Source: Bacteroidota bacterium (GTDB taxonomy: Bacteria; Bacteroidota; Bacteroidia; Chitinophagales; Chitinophagaceae). From it: 64,000 nucleotides of DNA. This document shows, piece after piece, positions 1 through 6,478 of the stretch. How positions within the stretch are numbered: the first letter of the stretch is position 1; every line of letters starts with the position of its first letter. A program made the translations under genes and the position numbers. The stretch is taken from NCBI GenBank assembly GCA_947457075.1, contig CANGUG010000001.1:1-64000 (forward strand), in the 5' to 3' direction. The notes beneath the pieces were generated by a model. That model saw nothing but the letters and a program-made list of their open reading frames with translations, searched no databases and was not told the DNA's origin.

Positions 1-84
1 CCTGAGCATACAGGGATTAAAACAAGGATGTTAAGTATTAAAGATAATTTAGGGAATAGCATTTTATTCATTTTTATAAATTGA
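1..84 (+). CDS. 3' end of an unrecognised gene (partial)
   Basis: Frame 1 is open from the window edge to a TGA at 82-84 and gives 27 residues ending in a hydrophobic stretch (ILFIFIN). The start lies outside the window. The fragment is too short to assign. It is called only because the frame is open to the edge, the composition looks coding, and nothing else explains these bases. Confidence 0.3.
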   Translation, partial: PEHTGIKTRMLSIKDNLGNSILFIFIN

Positions 85-162
85 GATTAAAGTTAAAACC
101 ATTTCACAATAATTCCTTCTCCAAATACAAAAAGATGCAACTAACCTAACTCATTGACGGAC

Positions 163-191
163 AACAAAAAAGGCGACATTTCTGTCGCCTT
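163..191 (-). terminator. Rho-independent terminator of tRNA-Asn
   Basis: A 9-bp stem (170-178 pairs with 183-191, sequence AAGGCGACA / TGTCGCCTT) with a 4-base loop is followed on the minus strand by a run of six T. It sits directly downstream of the minus-strand tRNA-Asn gene. Confidence 0.8.
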
Positions 192-202
192 GTGCACTCT
201 TG

Positions 203-276
203 CTCCCCCTTCTGGACTTGAACCAGAGACCCTCTGATTAACAGTCAGATGCTCTAACCAACTGAGCTAAGGAGGA
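203..276 (-). tRNA. tRNA-Asn (anticodon GTT)
   Basis: Read on the minus strand, the 74 bases fold into a full cloverleaf. The acceptor is TCCTCCT pairing with AGGGGGA (one G-T wobble), followed by T8-A9, a D-stem GCTC, an anticodon stem TCTGA/TCAGA with loop CTGTTAA (anticodon GTT), and a T-arm TCTGG-TTCAAGT-CCAGA. The CCA end is not encoded, as is common in Bacteroidota. A terminator follows at once. Confidence 0.95.
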
Positions 277-330
277 GTGTTCCCTTTATGGGGTGGCAAA
301 AATAATACATTTTAGCAAAGTACAAAAACT

Positions 331-663
331 TTAAAAGAAAGAATTGGGCTTAAAACCAATAAAAATACCTTCGGGGCGCTGTTCAATGGGGTAGGTTTTT
401 AAAAAATAGCCTTCCCCTGTGGTATTTCGGCCGTTTTTCATGTCAAAAGCATACCTATGTAAAGGGCATACTACCTGCCCCTGCGGGTTGATATAGCCAC
501 TGGCCATTCTGCCGCTTGCATGGGGGCATTTTTGGGCAAATGCATAGAATTGATTGTCCCATTTAGCCAAGGTAAATTTTCGGCCCTCTAGCTCCATTTC
601 GAGCATGCCATTATCTCCAAAATCCAGCCCTAGGGGAAACTCCGTAATCAATACCCAATTCAT
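331..663 (-). CDS. Rieske [2Fe-2S] ferredoxin-like protein
   Basis: A 110-residue soluble protein with both halves of the Rieske cluster-binding motif: C46-P-H48 and C66-P-L-H69. It has no signal peptide or membrane segment, so it is a cytoplasmic Rieske-type electron carrier like the small ferredoxins that serve oxygenases or reductases, not a cytochrome bc subunit. Its length suits a stand-alone Rieske domain. It begins 20 bases after hflX on the same strand and is probably co-transcribed with it. No oxygenase partner lies nearby, so its redox partner is unknown. Confidence 0.88.
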   Translation of the reverse strand: MNWVLITEFPLGLDFGDNGMLEMELEGRKFTLAKWDNQFYAFAQKCPHASGRMASGYINPQGQVVCPLHRYAFDMKNGRNTTGEGYFLKTYPIEQRPEGIFIGFKPNSFF

Positions 664-683
664 GCGTTAATTCGTTAAAGTAA

Positions 684-1874
684 TTAAGTAAAGAACACTG
701 TTTTGTAAGGATATTTTACTTGGTACATATCACGTACTTTATGCAAGATCACTGTTCTTAATTCTTCGATATTTAATTTTTCAATGGCCGACACAAAAAC
801 ACATTGGTTATTGGTAATGCCATTCCAACGCTCTTTTAATTCTCTTAAAATATCTTCCTTCACTTCGTCCTCTAACCACTCGTCAAAATATTTTTGCTTG
901 TACAAATCCATCTTGTTAAAAATAGTCACCACCGGTTTATCAAATGCTTTTAACTCCTGTAAGGTTTTATTCACCACTGCAATTTGATCCTCATACTGCG
1001 CATGGGATATATCCACTACATGCAATAACACATCGGCCTCACGGACTTCATCCAAAGTGCTTTTAAAACTTTCTACTAAATGATGTGGGAGCTTACGAAT
1101 AAATCCAACGGTATCACTTAATAAAAAAGGCGTGTTTTCAAAAACTACTTTGCGTGTAGTAGTATCGAGTGTGGCAAATAATTTGTTCTCTGCAAACACA
1201 TCGCTCTTACTCATTAAATTCATGATGGTGCTTTTGCCCACATTAGTATAACCCACTAGGGCCACACGTATAAACTCACCACGCTCCTTACGCTGTGTGA
1301 AGGATTGTTTATCAATTTCCTCTAATCTTTTTCTAAGTAAAGAGATTTTATCTTTTACAATACGACGGTCGGTTTCAATTTCAGTTTCACCAGGACCACG
1401 TGATCCAATACCTGCACCCTGACGTTCCAAGTGCGTCCACATACCTTTTAAGCGGGGTAAAATATATTGGTACTGTGCAAGCTCCACCTGCACTTTTGCC
1501 GAAGCAGTGCGTGCACGAGATGCAAATATGTCTAAGATTAAATCGCTTCGGTCAATCACCCTACACTTTACTTCCTTTTCGATATTTGAAATTTGTGAGC
1601 CTGTTAGTTCATCATCAAAAATCACCATGTCAATATCCTTGGCCGCGACATATTGTTTTATTTCATCGAGCTTTCCTTTTCCTACAAAGGTGCGGCTATC
1701 CGGATGTTGTAATCTTTGCTTAAATAATTTAATCGTCATTGCACCCGCCGTCTCTGCTAAAAAAGCTAGCTCCGCCAGGTATTCATTTACCTGCTCCTCG
1801 GTTTGATCCTTTTGTATTACGCCTACCAATACCGCTTTTTCTTCTTTTTTTATTATACTCTTCTTCTCTATCAA
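684..1874 (-). CDS. hflX: GTPase HflX
   Basis: A 396-residue ribosome-associated GTPase of the Obg-HflX family, which in other bacteria splits stalled or hibernating 70S ribosomes. The N-terminal HflX domain covers about residues 15-190 and includes the glycine-rich GSRGPGETEIE segment at 157-167. The G domain follows, with P-loop GYTNVGKS (208-215), G3 DTVGF (254-258) and a later NKMD motif. Length and domain order are normal for the family. A TAnnTTTG promoter box lies upstream (1890-1897). The Rieske gene follows 20 bases downstream. Confidence 0.95.
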   Translation of the reverse strand: MIEKKSIIKKEEKAVLVGVIQKDQTEEQVNEYLAELAFLAETAGAMTIKLFKQRLQHPDSRTFVGKGKLDEIKQYVAAKDIDMVIFDDELTGSQISNIEKEVKCRVIDRSDLILDIFASRARTASAKVQVELAQYQYILPRLKGMWTHLERQGAGIGSRGPGETEIETDRRIVKDKISLLRKRLEEIDKQSFTQRKERGEFIRVALVGYTNVGKSTIMNLMSKSDVFAENKLFATLDTTTRKVVFENTPFLLSDTVGFIRKLPHHLVESFKSTLDEVREADVLLHVVDISHAQYEDQIAVVNKTLQELKAFDKPVVTIFNKMDLYKQKYFDEWLEDEVKEDILRELKERWNGITNNQCVFVSAIEKLNIEELRTVILHKVRDMYQVKYPYKTVFFT

Positions 1875-1889
1875 AATGCAATGTTTTTA

Positions 1890-1897
1890 CAAAGATA
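1890..1897 (-). promoter_or_regulatory. Putative -7 promoter element of hflX
   Basis: On the minus strand the bases read TATCTTTG, a full match to the Bacteroidota -7 consensus TAnnTTTG, 15 bases upstream of the hflX ATG. No clear TTTG -33 box is seen at the usual distance. Confidence 0.5.
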
Positions 1898-1915
1898 ATC
1901 TAATGTTGGGGGTAA

Positions 1916-1941
1916 ATAAAAAACCCTCCATACAGAGGGCT
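1916..1941 (-). terminator. Terminator after the outer-membrane protein gene
   Basis: Read on the minus strand, GCCCTC and GAGGGT form a short GC-rich stem (CCCTC 1924-1928, GAGGG 1935-1939) followed by six T. It lies 23 bases after the stop of the gene at 1964-2698 and before hflX. Confidence 0.65.
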
Positions 1942-1963
1942 TTTATCAATAAGTTATTGGTTA

Positions 1964-2698
1964 TTATAAGCCACTAATAGTGATGCCTATGGATAATTTA
2001 TTCATTACAGGACCAAAGCCATCACGCAATACCCCATTAAATTGGTAACCCGCATTAATTGAATACATACCATAGCCCACTCTTCCTGTTACGGACAAAT
2101 CGGTTGCATTAAAGAAACGCGTGTTTTGTTGCTTCTCCACATGTGATTTACCATAGATAGAAGCACCCGTGGATGTTTGGTAATCTTTAGATTTTGAATA
2201 CGCTTTTAATAAAGTACCCAATTTTACACCAGCAGCGAATTTCCATGACTTACCCGGATTGGCAGGATTGCTATAATACCTTAATTCAACAGGGGCCTGA
2301 AAATAAATAGTGGTTACTTTTTGTTTTGCAAAAAAGTTAGACGCTGAATCTAAACGCTGAAAGGGCAGGGTATTGCCGTTTGTTTTAAGATTCACATTGG
2401 TGCGATTGCCAAAATAAATATTGCTGGATCCAATACCTGCTCCAAATGCAAGACTGTATTTAGGATTTTTTTTGAAAGGTTTATCGTACATGAAGTACAT
2501 GTTAAAGTGTCTACCCATCCCACTAATTTTAATGCTGTCTGGGCGATTGGTCCAAGCATCCGATCCAAACTGAATCATGAAATGATCGGCTGGACGACCC
2601 GTAAGGTCGATTTTATTATCGGTATTACTTGAAGTTTGTGCTTGTGCAAACAATCCAATGCACAAAAAGGAAATGGTAGATAAAATTACTTTCTTCAT
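1964..2698 (-). CDS. Putative outer-membrane beta-barrel protein (PorT-like)
   Basis: A 244-residue exported protein with a clear signal peptide (hydrophobic stretch ending in FAQAQ around residue 20). The mature part alternates polar and aromatic residues, contains several G-x-G/Y strand ends, and finishes in a hydrophobic strand, as in small Bacteroidota outer-membrane barrels of the PorT / OMP_b-brl type. No enzymatic motif is seen. It is a single gene ended by its own terminator. A TATTTTTG box lies only 4 bases before the ATG (2703-2710), so the message may be leaderless. The barrel assignment is from sequence pattern only. Confidence 0.65.
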   Translation of the reverse strand: MKKVILSTISFLCIGLFAQAQTSSNTDNKIDLTGRPADHFMIQFGSDAWTNRPDSIKISGMGRHFNMYFMYDKPFKKNPKYSLAFGAGIGSSNIYFGNRTNVNLKTNGNTLPFQRLDSASNFFAKQKVTTIYFQAPVELRYYSNPANPGKSWKFAAGVKLGTLLKAYSKSKDYQTSTGASIYGKSHVEKQQNTRFFNATDLSVTGRVGYGMYSINAGYQFNGVLRDGFGPVMNKLSIGITISGL

Positions 2699-2787
2699 CT
2701 CGCAAAAATAGCTGAAAAAAAGGGTAGATAACTCTAAAAAAGGTTAAAAATTAGTCAATTAGGCCTTAATAGATACTCAAATTTTAC

Positions 2788-2795
2788 TATTTTTG
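2788..2795 (+). promoter_or_regulatory. Putative -7 promoter element of the CAT tRNA
   Basis: TATTTTTG matches TAnnTTTG and lies 20 bases before the first base of the tRNA, the expected place for a tRNA promoter with a short 5' leader. Confidence 0.55.
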
Positions 2796-2815
2796 CCGCC
2801 TACATCGAAAGATGC

Positions 2816-2889
2816 GGGCCTATAGCTCAGTTGGTTAGAGCACCTGACTCATAATCAGGGGGTCCCAGGATCATGCCCTGGTGGGCCCA
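2816..2889 (+). tRNA. tRNA with anticodon CAT (elongator Met or Ile2)
   Basis: A 74-base cloverleaf: acceptor GGGCCTA/TGGGCCC, D-stem GCTC, anticodon arm CCTGA-CTCATAA-TCAGG (anticodon CAT) and T-stem CCAGG/CCTGG. Lack of initiator features leaves elongator Met or lysidine-modified Ile2. The T-loop is ATCATGC instead of the usual TTCRANY, so the conserved T54-A58 pair appears as A54-T58. It marks the left edge of the accessory island, and its 3' half has a degenerate copy at 17482-17524. Confidence 0.9.
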
Positions 2890-2899
2890 CTTGAAAATC

Positions 2900-2938
2900 A
2901 ACCACTTATGATTCGTTTCATAGGTGGTTTTTTCTTTT
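2900..2938 (+). terminator. Rho-independent terminator of the CAT tRNA
   Basis: A 12-bp stem with one G-T wobble (AACCACTTATGA 2900-2911 with TCATAGGTGGTT 2918-2929), a 6-base loop, and a T-rich tail (TTTTTTCTTTT) 10 bases after the tRNA. Confidence 0.85.
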
Positions 2939-3044
2939 CGGCCAAGTTTGGGCTAGGTTTTGTGTTTTTAGAAGGAAAACAGGGGTTAATATATATTGAA
3001 ATGTGGAATTGCTGAAACCTGATTAATTATCTAGTTTTAAAGGA

Positions 3045-4052
3045 ATGAATAACCAATTTGACGATAATGACTATTGGAAAGGAGTGATTCTTTATGGATT
3101 AAATCAAGCTACTTATAAAATTGCTTTGGGGAAATCATTAATTGAATTAACCGCCCTAAATAAAGAAGCAATTGATTGGAATGAGTTATCCAAATCATTT
3201 TTTGATAACTATATTGAAAGATTCAAAAACGATCATCTACCACAGCAATCTAACTCATCAAGAATAACAAGAGTAGAAAAAATATATCTTCAACTAAAAA
3301 CTGAGTCTATTGACTACAACAAAGCTATTGAGCTAATTGGGCTCGAAGCATTTGGTGATGTAATCCCAAGATTCCAAACAATTGGTACAGATAAATCAAT
3401 CATTGGAGAAAAATTCTATCACTTTGATTTTGGGAATAAGATATATCTCCATGATTCATTATTCAAGATTGTAGAAACTGACAAATTAAATCTGCTATCT
3501 GAAATTGATGCAAGATGGAGTTTGCTAGAAGGCGCGTTTAAAATAAATCAAGGAGATTGGACTCTATCGAATGATATACGTGAGATGTATATTTCTTCTG
3601 GATATGAAAGAAAACCTTTGGCAAATAACGTTCCTTTCTTAAAAGGTTATCAAGGGAATGTATGTTTCTACTGCGGTGAACATATTGAAGATTCTGATAT
3701 ACATGTAGATCATGTTTTACCAAGACAAGTAGTAAACCATGATGAAATTTGGAATTTGGTCTTAAGTCATAGTCTTTGTAATTTACACAAGGATGACTTT
3801 TTGGTTGGTAAACACTATTTGGAAAAACTGATATTAAGAAATGAAAATATAATGGGTAGTAACCATCCATGGAAGAAAAAAATATCAGAAACACTTGGTG
3901 CCACTAAAAATGAAAGACTAAAAAAAACTTTGAAACATTATGATGATGTGAAAATTGTTCTGAACAATAGATACTGGGAAAATAGCCCTTCTTACAATAG
4001 AGAGACTGACCCATTTTATAAAAGATTAATAACAGTAATAAATAATAGATAA
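3045..4052 (+). CDS. HNH endonuclease-domain protein
   Basis: A 335-residue protein with a C-terminal HNH nuclease. A zinc-binding C207-x2-C210 (CFYCG) is followed by D222-H223, a conserved Asn at 237 in WNLVLSH, and C245-N246-L-H248, the layout of the HNH_5 / McrA-like group. The first 200 residues are helical-looking and unrecognised, perhaps a sensing or DNA-binding part. It is the first gene of the accessory island, 107 bases after the tRNA terminator. Its TAA shares a base with the next ATG (TAATG), so it is translationally coupled to the HIT protein. A role in DNA cleavage is expected from the family; a role in defence is inferred from context. Confidence 0.82.
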   Translation: MNNQFDDNDYWKGVILYGLNQATYKIALGKSLIELTALNKEAIDWNELSKSFFDNYIERFKNDHLPQQSNSSRITRVEKIYLQLKTESIDYNKAIELIGLEAFGDVIPRFQTIGTDKSIIGEKFYHFDFGNKIYLHDSLFKIVETDKLNLLSEIDARWSLLEGAFKINQGDWTLSNDIREMYISSGYERKPLANNVPFLKGYQGNVCFYCGEHIEDSDIHVDHVLPRQVVNHDEIWNLVLSHSLCNLHKDDFLVGKHYLEKLILRNENIMGSNHPWKKKISETLGATKNERLKKTLKHYDDVKIVLNNRYWENSPSYNRETDPFYKRLITVINNR

Positions 4053-4417
4053 TGTCCGTTTTTTTAGAGCTAGGTGATGATGATAAAATTTATAGTGGAG
4101 TAAATTTCTTTGTTATAAAAGATAGATTTCCTGTTTCTCCAGGACATGTTCTTATTATTTCAAATGAACAGAAAAAAGACTTCTTTGAACTAAACGAAGA
4201 AGAGCGTAATGAATTACCATTGATGATTCAGGTTGCAAAGAATTTAATTGAGAGGGACCATAAACCCGATGGATACAATATTGGGATGAATTGCGGCGAA
4301 ACTGCAGGTCAGACAGTATTTCATTTTCATTGTCATATCATTCCAAGATATAAGGGTGATATGGAGAATCCTAGAGGAGGTGTTAGGCACTGTGTTTCAG
4401 GTAAGGGGAATTATTAA
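4052..4417 (+). CDS. HIT (histidine triad) family nucleotide hydrolase
   Basis: A 121-residue protein carrying the histidine triad H91-F-H93-C-H95-I-I and the downstream NPRGGVR segment typical of HIT hydrolases, which act on nucleoside phosphoramidates or dinucleoside polyphosphates. Length is normal. The start codon overlaps the stop of the HNH gene by one base, so the two are made together. Its stop overlaps that of the convergent DUF2075 gene by four bases, showing how tightly the island genes are packed. The substrate here is unknown. Confidence 0.88.
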   Translation: MSVFLELGDDDKIYSGVNFFVIKDRFPVSPGHVLIISNEQKKDFFELNEEERNELPLMIQVAKNLIERDHKPDGYNIGMNCGETAGQTVFHFHCHIIPRYKGDMENPRGGVRHCVSGKGNY

Positions 4418-6102
4418 GCTATCTTAATAAAAGATTTGAAATAGTCTTGCAAATCTTTATTACAAGCATATATATAGGTTCCTTTAATACCTCTAAGCAT
4501 CATTGTCTTATAAATATTTACTATATATGCCTTCAACTCATTTGGATCGCTAATCGAATTCTTTCCTGTTTTATCATGATAATTATTTTTTTGAATGATA
4601 ATTTCATTTTTCAATTTGTCATAAGATATTTCATTACCAAAAATAATACCTGTATAATTTAAATCATACCCTTGTGTTGTATGTATGCAGCCAACTTCAT
4701 TTACTGAATTCTCGGTATTAATCCAGTCATCTGAAACGCTATTCCATTTAAGTTTTACGTTTCCAATTACTATGTCGAATTTATTTTCTGAACCTTTGCT
4801 TATCCATTTCCATGAATAACCTGCAAGTACCCGACTCAAACCGAATTTTTTATTTTTAATTTTAATCTCTGCGACCATTTTTGATAAATCTTCAAAAACT
4901 AAAAATTCATAATTAGGTACCTCCATTTTGACACTAGATATGGGCAAAGAACAACCAAGAAGTTTATCTAAATAAGCAACATAATCTAAACCGCCCTTAA
5001 CTCTAAACTGAGATTTTAGCTGATGAATTACAATATTTCTTGGATTCTTATATTTTAATTCATCAAATTTTGATTTTTCAACGTCTGATGGTTTAATGGA
5101 TTGCCCATAATCATAAAACAATATTTGAAAATTACTTTGTTTAACTATCCAATCTAATTCGTTACTTTCTCCTTTAATAAAATCCATTTTTTGTGCAGCT
5201 GTATCAAATGAACCAAAATAAGCACCTAGATTTACCCTTCTTCTTAACCTATGTGATTCGTCAACAATTAAAACATCGAATTTACCATTTGCAACTTCCG
5301 CTGGTCCTATTACCATTTTATTGCTTAATCCTTTTATATTTTTAAATACTTTTTTTAATGTATTCCTAAATGATGCCATAGGAACTACTAATGCCACTTT
5401 TGGTTTGATAAATTTTCCCTTAAATTGATTCAACAACTCTAAAAAATCTAAGTCATCAAAATCTAACTCCTTTAAATCAGAAATGTCAGTATATAATAGT
5501 TTGAATAGATAAATGGCTAAAATTGATTTTCCAGACCCTGCACCACCTTCAACAAAAATTGTTTTACTATCTGACTCAACAAAAACTTTCATTATCGATT
5601 TTATACTTTCAAGTTGATCGTGACTTAGACTTTTGTATGGAGAAAATTTAAATAAATCAGAATTGTTAATCTCTTCTATATTCTTATTTACAACACCTTC
5701 GCTTTTTAAAGCATGCCATATATTCTTAAACAAATCCCAATAAACTTCATCTTTCTGATAATATGAATGATTGGCTATACCTAAATTTGCATTTAATAAA
5801 TTATAAGTGCCATCTCCATGCATGTATTTTATAAGGTTAGATTCAATATCCAGGGTTGCAGACTTATTAAATAAATTAGAGCTAATTAACCTTAATTCTG
5901 TTAATTTGTTCTTTTTATCATTTTTCAAATGATTTGACATTCTAGAAATACCATCAGTTGTCTCTCCAACATAGGCTTCCTTTACATTCTTATCATTAAT
6001 AATATAAACAATTGGCCAAAGGTTTTTAACTTTTTGATTATCACTCAATGACGATTTTACACTTTCATCAAAGTCATACTTAATTATTTCAATTTGACTC
6101 AT
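4414..6102 (-). CDS. GIY-YIG nuclease fused to DUF2075 P-loop ATPase/helicase
   Basis: A 562-residue fusion. Residues about 30-105 read as a GIY-YIG nuclease: VYII at 32-35 stands for GIY, YVGET at 44-48 for YIG, with an Arg at 54 and a candidate metal-binding Glu at 87. Residues about 155-560 fit the DUF2075 (superfamily 1 helicase-like) family, with Walker A GGAGSGKS (186-193) and Walker B DVLIVDESH (276-284). It is the last gene of a four-gene minus-strand operon, six bases after the MazG-like gene. The fusion suggests ATP-driven nucleic-acid processing coupled to cleavage. A defence role is inferred, not shown. Confidence 0.8.
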   Translation of the reverse strand: MSQIEIIKYDFDESVKSSLSDNQKVKNLWPIVYIINDKNVKEAYVGETTDGISRMSNHLKNDKKNKLTELRLISSNLFNKSATLDIESNLIKYMHGDGTYNLLNANLGIANHSYYQKDEVYWDLFKNIWHALKSEGVVNKNIEEINNSDLFKFSPYKSLSHDQLESIKSIMKVFVESDSKTIFVEGGAGSGKSILAIYLFKLLYTDISDLKELDFDDLDFLELLNQFKGKFIKPKVALVVPMASFRNTLKKVFKNIKGLSNKMVIGPAEVANGKFDVLIVDESHRLRRRVNLGAYFGSFDTAAQKMDFIKGESNELDWIVKQSNFQILFYDYGQSIKPSDVEKSKFDELKYKNPRNIVIHQLKSQFRVKGGLDYVAYLDKLLGCSLPISSVKMEVPNYEFLVFEDLSKMVAEIKIKNKKFGLSRVLAGYSWKWISKGSENKFDIVIGNVKLKWNSVSDDWINTENSVNEVGCIHTTQGYDLNYTGIIFGNEISYDKLKNEIIIQKNNYHDKTGKNSISDPNELKAYIVNIYKTMMLRGIKGTYIYACNKDLQDYFKSFIKIA

Positions 6103-6108
6103 TTGATA

Positions 6109-6438
6109 TTAAATTTCGTTGTATTTTTTCGCATTCCCTTTTGCTTTCTCTACTGGATATTTTTCTGAATTCTGCCTAATTTTTTCTAAAACAATGTCCT
6201 TTACATTAAGACCACATTTATCTGCCATCAAGAATGCATATGCAAATACATCAGCTAACTCTTCTTTAATTTTTTCAGGATTTGCTGCGTTAGCGTCCTT
6301 CCAAATAAACCCTTCTAATAATTCGCCTGCTTCTATATTAAGTGCAATAGCTAAGTCCTTTGGATTATGAAATTGCTCCCAGTCTCTCTCATTTCTAAAT
6401 TCAACCAAAGCTTCAGTAATTATTTGTATATCGTTCAT
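6109..6438 (-). CDS. MazG-like nucleotide pyrophosphohydrolase
   Basis: A 109-residue all-alpha NTP pyrophosphohydrolase. The metal-binding pattern is E36-x2-E39 in one helix and E60-x2-D63 in the next (EELADVFAY), as in MazG and RS21-C6/dCTPase-like enzymes, which hydrolyse (d)NTPs to monophosphate and pyrophosphate. It is a single-domain protein of normal size for the short branch. It lies six bases before the DUF2075 gene and 40 bases after the helicase, within the same operon. House-cleaning of modified nucleotides or depletion of dNTPs during phage infection are both possible. Confidence 0.85.
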   Translation of the reverse strand: MNDIQIITEALVEFRNERDWEQFHNPKDLAIALNIEAGELLEGFIWKDANAANPEKIKEELADVFAYAFLMADKCGLNVKDIVLEKIRQNSEKYPVEKAKGNAKKYNEI

Positions 6439-6478
6439 CTTAATTATTTAATACAAATTAAACCTTTTTTCTAAAATT

